Below the pieces are notes generated by a model. The model ran no database searches. It had not been told where the DNA came from and was given only the letters and a program-made list of their open reading frames with translations. From Hymenobacter cellulosilyticus (lineage in GTDB: Bacteria; Bacteroidota; Bacteroidia; Cytophagales; Hymenobacteraceae): DNA of 64,000 nt. Below are positions 8,132 to 18,156 of this stretch, piece by piece. Location of the stretch: positions 4,020,501 through 4,084,500 of the forward strand of contig NZ_CP095046.1 of NCBI RefSeq assembly GCF_022919215.1. Direction: 5' to 3'. The translations under genes and the position numbers were made by a program. The first letter of the stretch is position 1. Each line of letters begins with the position of its first letter.

Positions 8132-9495
8132 CTAGAGGCCGTAGTCCTGGATTTTGCGGTAGAGCGTGGTCAGGGCAATGCCGAGCACCCGGGCAGTTTC
8201 GGTTTTGTTGCCGTGCTCTTCCAGCAGCACGCGCTGAATGTGCTGCTTTTCGGCGCTGCGCAGGTTGCGCTCATCCAGTGGGGGCGCGTCGGGGCCGGCG
8301 CTGTTCAAAGCGGCCAGCTGCAGCTCCACGGGCAGGTCGTCGACGGTCAGGGGCTGGTCGGGCGGGGTCAGGATGGAGGCCCGCTCCAGCACGTTTTTGA
8401 GCTCCCGCACGTTGCCCGGCCACGGGTAGTTTTCCAGGGCCAGCAGGGCTTCGGGGGTGATTTCCAGGGGCCGGCGGCGCAGCTTGGCGGCAAAGTGCTG
8501 CAGGAAAAACCGGGTCAGCAGGGGCACGTCACCGCGGCGGGCACTGAGCGGGGGCACGGCCACTACCACCACCGACAGACGGTAGTATAAGTCGGCCCGG
8601 AAATGGCCCTGCTCGGCTTCCTGGCGCAGGTTGCGGTTGGTAGCGGCCACCACGCGCACGTTGACCCGGGTCGGCCGGGTATCCCCGATTTTGGTGAATT
8701 CCTGGGTTTCGAGCACCCGCAGCAGCTTGGCCTGTAGCATTACGTCGAGCTCCCCGATTTCGTCTAGGAACAGCGTGCCGCCCGAGGCTTCTTCCAGCAG
8801 GCCTTTCTTATCGGTTTGGGCCCCGGTAAAGGCGCCCTTCTTGTAGCCAAACAACTCACTTTCCAGCAAATCCTTGGGAAGGCCGAGCAGTTCAGGGCCA
8901 CGAAGGGCTTGCTTCGGCGCGGGCTACCATAGTGAATGGCCTGGGCAAACAGCTCCTTGCCCGCGCCCGTGGGGCCTTCCAGCAGCACCGTCGCGTCGGT
9001 GAGGGCCACCTGCCGGGCCGTGCGCTTGGCTTGCTCCAGGGCCGGGGCGTTACCAATCATACTCTCGAAGCTGTACTGGGCCCCGACTTTCTTTTCCAGC
9101 TCGGCCACCCGCCGCTGCAGCCGGGCCTTGGTCACAGCCCGGTCTACCACGACAACCAATTGGTCGTCGGAATCACCCTTGGTCAGGTAGTCGAAGGCGC
9201 CCTGCTTCATGGCCTGCACCCCGTCGGCAATGGTACCGAAGGCGGTGAGCAGAATGACTTCGGCCAGCGGGGCCTTGGCCTGGTAGCGGGGCAGCAAATC
9301 GAGGCCGAAGGCGTCGGGCAGCTTCACGTCGGAGAGAACGACCAACACCTCGTCGGCGTGATGCTGCAGAGTTTCCAGGCCGCGCCGGGCGTCCTGGGCC
9401 TGCAACACGGTGTAGCCTTCCAGCTCCAGCATGCGGGCAATGGCCTGGCGCAGGGGGCCTTCGTCGTCGATGAGCAGCAGGGTGCCGTCGGTCAT
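8132..9495 (-). CDS. Sigma-54-dependent response regulator (NtrC family), likely kdp activator
   Basis: Repaired length 454 residues. Receiver domain ~5-120: acidic pair D10-D11, phospho-acceptor D56 ([10 protein letters not shown]) and the lysine of [13 protein letters not shown]+ domain ~145-375: Walker A GPTGAGKE, sigma-54 contact motif GAFTGA, Walker [11 protein letters not shown], then [12 protein letters not shown]-terminal Fis-type helix-turn-helix: [20 protein letters not shown]. One base is missing near 8878 (FPR... should read [13 protein letters not shown]). It lies directly upstream of the kdp genes, where OmpR-type KdpE would be expected, and no KdpE is present in the window. It presumably receives phosphate from the histidine kinase at the end of the operon and activates the sigma-54 promoter at ~7920. 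The function is inferred; the family assignment is secure. Confidence 0.92.
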
Positions 9496-9737
9496 AGAAA
9501 AAGTTGGCTAAAGGGGAAACGAGTCGACGGCAAGGGGCTTTTGTGCCACTACCGACGGCGCGAAGGTAAGCAGCCGGGATTTGCCCGGTGTTGCGCTTGG
9601 TTTGCGGCTTAGCACCCGAAACAGCACGCAACTCCCCTGTTATATCCAGACTGCCCGGAATTTTACAGCGCGCCGTGTGGAATCAGAGCAACCTCCTGCA
9701 TCAAGCCAGTATACCCCGCTTCTTATTCCATCCGCCT

Positions 9738-12700
9738 ATGCCTCGTTTGCTACTTTTCGCGCTTTATCTACTGCTGACTATTTCTGCTCAGGCCCAGCAG
9801 CGTCTGGCCGCGGCTCGGCAGCGCAGCTACCTGACCAAGGTGTTTCGGCTGACCGACGAGCAGACCCGCCACCTCTACCAGCACGGCCTGTCGGCAGCCC
9901 GGCCCGAATTTTTCACCCAGCCCGTCGACTCTTTTCCCACCGACTCGCTGCGCCCGGCCCGCCCGTTGCCCCTGGGCTACTACCTGGTGGCTTACACCGA
10001 AGGGCCGCAGCTGGTGTACTGGCTGCGCAGCGTCAGCGACCGGGAAGTCGTGGTGGTCGACAACCAAGTGGACCTGACCCTGGTGGTGCGCGACTCCCTG
10101 GGCCGCCTCCTCGACGATGCCCGCGTGCTGCTGGCCCGCCGCCCCGTGCCCTTCGACGCGGCCACCCGCTCCTACCGCCTGGCCAAGGCCGGGCGCAGCG
10201 GGCTGGTGGCCGTCACCCAGGCCGGGCGCACCACCTTTCACGTGGTGGAAAAGCAGACAAGCTCAACCCGGGACTATTGGCAGCGGCAGCCCTTGACCCA
10301 CAAAATGCTGTGGACCGCCCGCCGCCTCTCGTTTGGCTTTCCGCTGGGCTACCTTACCAAGCCCGTCTGGAACCTGGGGCGGGACCTGAAGCACGCTTCC
10401 TACGTTTCGACGGGTCTGGTGGGCCTGCTGCGCTCCACGGTTAACCCGGACGTGCGCGACGAGCGGCAAAGTTGGCGGCGGCAGCGGCAGCGCAACCGCT
10501 GGAGCAGCTACGTAGCCCTGAGCAAGCCCAAATACCGGCCCACGGCCGACACCTTGCGCCTAAAGGTGCGCCTGCTGCGCCGCCCCTCGGGCCGGCCCGG
10601 CCGGCAGCCGCTCACTCTCTGGATGGGCGGAGGCTACGGGCAACCCGAAAAGAAGCTAACCGTGCTGCAACCTGTGCGGCCCGGCTCCTACGAGTACGCC
10701 CTGCCCCTGACCGATACGCTGGGGTTGCGGGCCGATACGCGGGTGGGCTTCCGCTTGGCCGATCCCCGGGGCCGCACCCTGGCCAGTGGCCATTTCCAGC
10801 TGGAAGACTACGAGCTTAAAAGCACCCGCTACACCCTGCGCCCGGCCGAAAAAGAACACCGCCGCGGCCAGCCCCAGGCCCTGTTTCTGCGCGGCACCGA
10901 CTCCAACGAGCTCAACCTGCTCGATGCCCGGGTGCAGGTCAGTGTGACGCCTCGCTCCACGCTCGGGCCCTTTCCTCAGCGCCAGCAGTTTCTGCCCGAT
11001 ACGCTCTGGACCCGCAGCCAGGCCCTGGATGCCACCGGCGAAACCCGCCTGAACCTGCCCACGACCACCTTTCCCGCCGCCGAATTTGACTACGCCGTGC
11101 GGGCCACAATTCTGAACTCCGACAACGAGCGGCGCACGGAAAGCCTGGTGGTGCCCTACCGCCTCGACCCGGGCAAGCTGCAAGTGGAGCTGGTCGGCGA
11201 CTCGGTGCGCCTGACGTTTCAGCAGCTGGGCAAATCGGTGAAGCACGCGGGCCGGCTGCGTATTACCAACGGCCGGGAGCTGGGTCACGCCGCCCTGTTT
11301 GCGGGCCCGGTTACGCTGCCTCTCACCCTGCCCGTCGACCCGCGGGCCAAGTCCTACGAGCTGACCGACGCCGACCACCGCTCGGCTCTGCTGGGCCTGA
11401 ACGAAACCAACGGCGGCCTGGCCCTGCGCTCCGACCGGACCCGCGACTCGGTGGTGCTCAGCGTCGACAACCCGCGCCGGCTGAGCTTCTGGTACTACGT
11501 GTACCGCGGCAACACTCTGGTGAAGCGCGGCTACGGGCCAGCTCTGGAGCTGCGCGCGGCAGCTCCCGGCACCGAAACTTGGGCGGTGTCATTGCACTAC
11601 CTCTGGGGCGAGGAGCTGCGCACGGCCGAGTACTCCGTGCCCCTGCCGCAGCGCCAACTCGTGGTGCGCACCGAACAGCCCGAAGTGGCCTATCCGGGGC
11701 AGAAAATCCAGCTCAACTTCACCGTTACCGACGGGGGCGGCCGGCCCGTGCCCAACGCCGACCTGACGGCCTACGCCTACACCAGCAAGTTTGGCCAGTC
11801 GCGGCCCGTGGAGGAGCTGCCCAGCTTCGAGCCCCCGGTGGTGGGGCGGGTTTCCAAACGGCGGTTTGCCCTGGGCACCACGTTTGAAAACTCCCGGGCC
11901 GCCGCCGGCCGGCAACAGTTGGCCTGGCAACAGTGGCGCCACCAGTTGGGCCTCGACTCGCTGCGGTTCTACGAGTTTCTCTACCCCGCCTCGGGCGCGT
12001 TCTACGAATACCAGCCCGCCCCCGGCGGCCTGACCCAGCTGGCGCCCTTCGTGGTCGATTCGGGCCGGGTGCAGCCGCCCATTGCCGTGTACCTCGACGG
12101 CGTGCCGGTGTACGTGCACCAGGTCAACCAGCAGGACCCTTACTCCCTGGTAGCCGAGCCGGGCGGGCACACGCTCAGCATCCGGACCGCCACTCGCCTG
12201 GTGACCCTGCAGAACGTGTACCTGCGCCACCTGCACAAGCTCACGCTCAGCATCGACGTCAACCAGCCCTGCGCGGAAATGACCGTGGAAAAGCGCGGCC
12301 CGCTGCTGAGCGAGGCCGAAAAGTTGGTCCTGACCCGCTCGTTGGTCGTCATCGACAACAGCTACTACAGCTTCGGCAGCCTGCGCCAGGGCAACGTGCT
12401 GCGGCCTCTGCGGACTCCCTCCTATAGCTCCGTCGGCCACTATTCCCTCAGCGGCCCCTTCCGGCCCGACTCCGTGCTGCTGCGCCGCTCCGACGGGCTG
12501 CGGCGCCGGTTTCTGTTTGAGCCGCTCTACCGCTACGACTTCGCGCCGGGCTTGGTGAAGATGACTAGTCTGGACGCCAAGCAGGCTACTCTGTTTCATA
12601 ACCTGAACAGTGCCGGCTTTTCCGCCGCGCTGCCTTTGAGCGACTTCGCCCTGACCGAAGCCGCGTTTCAGGCCCGCTACATGCCGGCGCCCACCTCCTG

Positions 12701-15700
12701 GACCCCGGCCCCGCGCCGCCCAACCTATAACTTTCGGACGCCGCTGCTGACGCCCGTCGGGCAGGGCCGGCTGGAAGTACGCCTGCCCCGCGCCCGGCCG
12801 ATGCCGCGCCCGGCTACCGGTTTCCGGCCGTAACGTACCTGCTGCTGACCCAGCCCGGCAACCCGAAGTTTCGGCGCCTGCAGCCTTCCCTGAGCCTGGT
12901 GCACGCCCTGCCCGCTGGCCGCTACCGCCTGGCCGTGCTGCTCGCCGACAGCACCAGCCTGCGCCCGGCCGACGAGGTGGTTATCCGGCCCGACGGTACG
13001 ACGTACTTCCAGCTGCGCCACCCCGACCGGCAGCCCGGTATGGCCTTACTGCGCCGGATCAACGGCCTGCTGCCCGGCTACGTGGTCATTGATTCCAGCC
13101 TGATAACCTCGGCCGCCGAGCTGCAAAAAGCCCAGCGCAGCATCACCATCACCCAGTACGGACGCCCCCAGCCGGGCTGGCGCACTATCAGCGGGCAGGT
13201 TACGGACCGTGAATCGGGGGAAGGCCTGCCCGGCGTAACGGTGCTGGTGCAGGGCACGGATGTGGGCGTTTCAACCAACTCGGACGGCACCTATACCATT
13301 CAGATTCCAACCCAGGGGAATATCTTGGTCTTTAGCTCCATTGGTTATGTCCAGGAGCAGCGATACACTGACCAAAGCGAAATCAATGTGGGCATGAATG
13401 CAGATACCAAGCAGCTTTCGGAAGTGATTGTAACGGGCTACGGCACCCAAACCCGCCAAAACCTGACCTCCTCCGTGACCACCATTACGTCCAACCAATT
13501 GGCCGGTAAAGTAGCCGGGGTGCAAATTCGCGGGGCCGCTTCGCGGGGTTCTGCCGGGCCAGGCGAGCCGGTAAACGTTGTCATCCGGGCGTGGCGTCCC
13601 TGCCAGCCGGAACCCAGCCCTTGATTATTCTCGACGGCCTGCCCTTTAACGGCCGCCTGGAGGACGTAAGTCCCGAGGACATTGCCACCATCAATGTGCT
13701 GAAAGGCGAAGCCGCCGCGGCCATCTACGGGGCGCGGGCCGCCAATGGCGTGCTGCTTATCACCTCCAAAGCCAGCCGCGCCGGCAACGACCCGGCCGGC
13801 CGCGACCCGCGCCTGGCCATGCGCCGCAACTTCCGGGACTACGCCTGGTGGCAGCCCACGCTGGTAACCGACGCCCAGGGCCGGGCCAGCACCACCGTGA
13901 CCCTGCCCGACGACGTGACCGGCTGGGACACCTTCGTGCTGGGCTCCGACGACCACGGCCGCATCGGCTCGGCTACCAGCCTGCTGCGCTCCTTCAAGGC
14001 CCTGCTGGCCGAGCTGGCCGTACCGCGCTTCCTTATCGAGGGCGACCAAACCCAGGTGCTGGGCAAAACCCTGAACTATATGCCCGACACGGCTCAGGTC
14101 AGCACCCGCTTCAGCGTGGCTGGGGTGGCGGCACCAAGCCAAACCCACGTAGTGAGCAGCTCGATTCTGGATACGCTCAGCCTGACGGCCCCCGCCGGCC
14201 AGGATTCGGTGCTGGTGAGCTACAGCTTGCAGCAGGCCACTGGCTACGCCGACGGGGAGCAGCGCCAGATTCCGGTGCTGCGGGCCGGCACCCGCGAAAA
14301 CGTGGGCACCTTCGCCATCCTCTCGGCCGCCGACACAACCCTGACCCTGCCCTTCGACCCGCAGCTGGGCCCCGTGACGGTGCGCCTGGAAAGTGACGCG
14401 CTGCCGGTGCTGTTGTCCGAAATCCAGCACCTGCAGCAGTACGCCTACCTGTGCAACGAGCAGGCCGCCTCCAAGCTCAAGGCTCTGCTGCTGGAAAAGC
14501 AGATCCGGGCCGTGCGCCAGGAGCCATTTAAAGGTGACCGGAGCATTAATTTTCTGATTCGTAAACTCCTGGCTGGCCGCCGCGCGCCCGAAAATCTGCT
14601 GTGGGGCACCTGGGCCAGCTCCGAGGTTAGTCCCTGGGCCACGACGCACGTGCTGGAAGCCTTGCTGGCCGCCGAAAAAGCGGGCTACAAGGTGCGCCTG
14701 GACCGGGAAAAGCTCCAGCAGTATTTGCTGCAGGAACTGGACCACCACCTGGCCGGCAAGCCCGCGCCCGAGCTGCTGCGGCGCACCTGGTACTACCAGT
14801 CGGACGACGACCTGATCCGGCTGCTGCGCGTGCTGCACCAGCTGGGCACCACCACCGACTACCGCACCTACGTGGCCCGCCTGGAACGCTCCTATAAGGG
14901 CCGCCAGCCCCTGGACCGCTACCTGGCCCTGACCGAGCTGCGCCAGCAGCTGCAGCTGCCCTACCAGCTCGACTCGCTGCGGCGCTACCGCCTGAGCACT
15001 CAGCTGGGCGGGGTGTTCTACGCCGACACCCTGCGCCCGGGCTCCTACTACCGCTATTTGCTGCGCAGCAGCGTGGGCTCGACGCTGCTGGCATACCGGC
15101 TGCTGCGGGCCCAGGGCGGCCACGAGCCGGATCTGACCCGCATCCGGCTCTACCTGCTGGCATTACGCCGCACCGATTACTGGAACAGCACCTACGAAGC
15201 GGCCCAGATTCTGGAAACCATCGGCCCCGACCTGCTGGCCGCCGGCGGGCCCGCCACTCAAGCCAAGGTGCAGCTTAGTGGGGCCAGCACCCAGCAAATC
15301 AGCGCCTTTCCCCAGCAGCTGACTTTGCCTGCTACCGCCGCCCCACTGACCCTGCGCAAAACCGGCCTGCTGCCGGTGTACGCCACGGCCTACCAGACGC
15401 GCTGGAACCCGAAGCCCGCGGCCACGGCCGCCCCGTTCACGGTGAAAACCGAGCTAGCGGGCCAAACCGGGCACCAAGTGCGTTTGCGGGCCGGGCAGCC
15501 CGCCGAGTTGGTCGTCACGGTGAACGTGCAGGCCGAGGCCCGCTACGTGCTGTTGGAAGTGCCCATTCCGGCCGGCTGCTCCTATGGCGACAACACGGCC
15601 GGCAACTCCTTTGAGGTGCACCGCGAGTACCTGCGCCACCAAACCGGCATCTTCATCGACTGGCTGCCTATCGGGGTGCATACGTTCCGCATTGCCCTGC

Positions 15701-15807
15701 AGCCCCGCTACCGGGGCCGCTACACTCTGAACCCGGCCAAAGCCGAGCTGATGTACTTTCCCACCCGCTTTGGCCGCAGCGCCAGCAAGCAGGTGCGGGT
15801 GCAGTAA
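9738..15807 (+). CDS. Giant alpha-2-macroglobulin-family protein with SusC-like plug insert
   Basis: Repaired length ~2,023 residues. Start ATG 9738 gives a signal peptide (MPRLLLFALYLLLTISAQA). The first ~1,100 residues are beta-rich MG-type domains (e.g. YPGQKIQLNFTVTDGGG). A carboxypeptidase-regulatory domain follows at ~1150-1225 (ISGQVTDRESGEGLPGVTVL), then a TonB-receptor plug module ~1226-1350 (SEVIVTGYGTQT; VLKGEAAAAIYGARAANGVL) without the barrel. Next comes the A2M signature PTLVTDAQGRASTTVTLPDD and a thioester-type motif YLCNEQAAS at 14452-14463 (Cys and Gln as in CxEQ). Two single-base breaks occur: in a C run near 12785 and a G run near 13587. Bacterial A2M proteins trap proteases or assist the envelope. 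The plug may dock to an outer-membrane partner (inference). It starts ~240 bases from the divergent regulator. Confidence 0.85.
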
Positions 15808-15830
15808 GCATAGAAAATAATGCATAATAC

Positions 15831-15883
15831 GTACGGCGGCAAACCGGGCCCGGCAGTTTCGCGGGCTGGGTTTGCCGCCGTAC
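15831..15883 (+). terminator. Terminator hairpin after the macroglobulin gene
   Basis: Inverted arms 15831-15845 (GTACGGCGGCAAACC) and 15869-15883, followed on the plus strand by TTTTACTT. It begins 23 bases after the stop codon. Confidence 0.7.
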
Positions 15884-15953
15884 TTTTACTTCTGGGAATA
15901 CGCGCCTTGTTTCTGAATTGGCCGAATTCTGTTCCGTAGCCCACTTTTTCTGC

Positions 15954-16661
15954 ATGCCCCACCTGCTCATCGACGACCTGCGCATTGAAGTCGTCCGCAA
16001 GAATATCCGCAGCCTGCGCCTGACCGTGTACGCCCCTGACGGGCGGGTGAGGGTGGCGGCCCCGCTGCGCACGGCCGATACCACCATTCACGCCTTTGTG
16101 ACCACTCGCCGCGCCTGGATTCGCAAGCACCAGGAGCAGTTTGCCGCCCGCGAGCAGCCCGTGGCCCTGGAATACGTGACGGGAGAAACCCACTTCTACC
16201 AGGGCCGGACTTACCAGCTGCGGGTGCACGAGGCTATGGGCCCTGCCAAAGTGCTTTTGCAGGAAGAAGGCTTTCTGGACCTGTTTGCCCCGGCTAACAG
16301 CCAGCCCAAGCAGCGCGAAAAAGTCCTGCACGCCTGGTACCGGGCCCGCCTGAAGGAGCAGCTGCCCGCCCTGGCCGCGCGCTGGGAGCCGGTAGTAGGT
16401 GCCCGGGCAAACGAGTGGGGCATTAAGCTGATGCGCACCCGCTGGGGCACCTGCAGCATCCGGGCCCGGCGCATCTGGCTGAATCTGGAGCTAATTAAGC
16501 AACCCGTTCACTGCCTCGAATACGTGGTGGTACACGAGTTGGTGCACTTGCACGAGCGCCTGCACAACGCCCGCTTCTGGGGCCTGATGGACCAGTTTAT
16601 GCCCGACTGGCGCGAAGCCAAGCAGGCCCTGCGCTCGGTGCATCTGAAGCCCTGCGGCTAA
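15954..16661 (+). CDS. YgjP-like (DUF45) zinc metallopeptidase
   Basis: 235 residues from ATG 15954 (MPHLLIDDLRIEVVRKNIRS); an in-frame start 12 codons earlier adds a stretch unlike the family. The zinc motif HELVHLHERLH (HExxH with the third ligand nearby) and the preceding block MRTRWGTCSIRARRIWLNLEL are hallmarks of the YgjP/M48-like metallopeptidase family, in which proteins are ~230-250 residues. Cytosolic: no signal peptide or membrane helix. Substrate unknown; E. coli YgjP has been suggested to act in UTP-related or phosphatase functions, so peptidase activity should not be assumed. It stands alone between a terminator and a convergent gene. Confidence 0.85.
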   Translation: MPHLLIDDLRIEVVRKNIRSLRLTVYAPDGRVRVAAPLRTADTTIHAFVTTRRAWIRKHQEQFAAREQPVALEYVTGETHFYQGRTYQLRVHEAMGPAKVLLQEEGFLDLFAPANSQPKQREKVLHAWYRARLKEQLPALAARWEPVVGARANEWGIKLMRTRWGTCSIRARRIWLNLELIKQPVHCLEYVVVHELVHLHERLHNARFWGLMDQFMPDWREAKQALRSVHLKPCG

Positions 16662-16933
16662 CCAGGTTACGGTTCTGGCTCTGCCTTAGCAACACGCCTT
16701 TTCAAAACTGCGCAAAGACTTCCGGGCAAAACGACAGGCCCTTTTGCACTCCGTGCCGGCCCCTGGTCAAGACGACAGGGCCTTCCGTAGTTTCACCAAG
16801 GTGCGTCGCCTTGCTCAGATGCATTTTGCTATTTCCGAATATTGGTCTGGCCAACTCAGGGCAATTCCGCCTTTGTCCAATCTGCTAAAACTGGCCGCCA
16901 ACGCTACTGCTTGGGCCCGCAAACGTCAGATCA

Positions 16934-17695
16934 TTACCGGCCCGCCCGGCGCTTGACCCGGGCCACTTCATCATCGAGCCGGCCCACGATGCTCACGGGC
17001 TGGGGCAGGTCTTGGCGAAACCGAAACCCGTGGTACTGCCCGTAAATGCGCTGGTTTACCTGCCGGGTCAGGGCGGAGTCGAGCTGCAGGCCACGGCTGG
17101 TTTGTTCGTAGAAGACCAGCGGGTTGTAGCTGGTCAGGGGCTGCTGCTGCTCGTCCCAGGTTTCGAAAAAGCTCCAGTAGCCGGCGTATTCCAGGGCCGG
17201 GTCCTGGTCCTGGTTGCCGGCCGGGGCCACGAACACCGGCACGTCTTCCCGGCCCGCCACTTTGCCGTCCCGGATTCGGAACACCCGGCCGTGACTCATG
17301 CCCGGCCGCCGGTTCACTTCCACCAGCAGGTCGTAGCGGCGGGCCGTATTCGGAAGCAGAAGGGGGTAAAACGGCTCGTTGAACTCGTACTCATCGGCCG
17401 TATCGGTCCACAGCAGTCGGCCGTCCTTACGGATTTGCAGCGCCTCGTACACGCAAAACCCATCAACCTGCTTTCCACCCTTTAAGCGCAAGCTAAAGCC
17501 CTCCGTCAACGGCACTTCCCGAACCGCCACCAGGGGCCTGGGCGCGGGTAAGGGCGCTGAATCGGCGGCTGGTACCGCCTCGGGCTGGGCCAGCCGGGCC
17601 TCTCCGGCCGCGGCCGGCGTTCGGGGCTCACAGTTGGCCAGCATAAAAATGGCACCTGACGCGAAAAGGATTTTGGGCGAGTACGGCGCGTACAT
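16934..17695 (-). CDS. Uncharacterised lipoprotein
   Basis: 253 residues from MYAPYSPKILFAS, preferred over an ATG nine codons upstream. A hydrophobic stretch ending IFMLANC gives a lipobox with Cys22. A proline/alanine-rich linker (~23-60) leads to a beta-rich domain with conserved-looking aromatic positions (GYWSFFETWDEQQQPL, YNPLVFYEQTSRG). I do not recognise the family. It probably sits on the periplasmic face of a membrane. Convergent with the YgjP-like gene; 272 bases between the two stops hold no clear feature. Confidence 0.7.
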   Translation of the reverse strand: MYAPYSPKILFASGAIFMLANCEPRTPAAAGEARLAQPEAVPAADSAPLPAPRPLVAVREVPLTEGFSLRLKGGKQVDGFCVYEALQIRKDGRLLWTDTADEYEFNEPFYPLLLPNTARRYDLLVEVNRRPGMSHGRVFRIRDGKVAGREDVPVFVAPAGNQDQDPALEYAGYWSFFETWDEQQQPLTSYNPLVFYEQTSRGLQLDSALTRQVNQRIYGQYHGFRFRQDLPQPVSIVGRLDDEVARVKRRAGR

Positions 17696-18156
17696 GGAAA
17701 GAGCGGATGGGCCACCAAACATAGGAAAAAGCTGCCGCGGGCCCGGAATGAGCCGGGAAGAAAAACGGGTGGCCTACTCTTCGCAGCTAGCGGTGCCACC
17801 CGTTGGCCCGGGTAAAATCCTGACCTGTAAGTGGGCCGGGCGACTCCTGGGCCTGCGGCTTCGTACCCACCGCGTGAGCGGGGCAACATGCTCAGTAGCC
17901 CGGGCGGGCACCCGGCGCAGTACCGTCGGCCGCGGTGCAGGCGACTCCGGCGCGGAGGCCGGCCGCCGCTTTTGCTCAGGCTTGCGTAGCGCCCAGGCTC
18001 AACAATACATTGCAATAATCCGGGACTACCCGCGTAAAAAATCAATAGTAACCGCTACAGAAGAGGATTATAGCCGGAGAGCAGCGGGCAAAGTACGGCA
18101 AGCTTGCTTACTTTTGTGGTTTCCTTTCGTTTCCGCCGATTTCCGTTTTCCTGCCT
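17696..18156. other. Divergent intergenic region
   Basis: 461 bases between the start of the minus-strand lipoprotein and the OmpA-like gene. TACTTTTG at 18109-18116 matches the Bacteroidota -7 box (TAnnTTTG) 40 bases upstream of the OmpA start. No TTG is at the expected -33 distance. Overlapping reading frames here have no coherent protein features. Confidence 0.45.

Noticed and set aside
9496..9560. GTGGCAC...CTTGC resembling a sigma-54 promoter before the regulator gene
   Set aside because: GG and GC are 14 bases apart instead of 10, so it cannot be a normal -24/-12 element.
11589..12599. 336-codon minus-strand frame
   Set aside because: Shadow of the macroglobulin N-terminal half; no signal, start context or motif.
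13438..15123. 561-codon open frame on the minus strand
   Set aside because: It lies antisense to the macroglobulin gene and is rich in Ala, Gly, Gln and Val as expected of a high-GC shadow. No domain is recognisable, while the plus strand has A2M and plug motifs.
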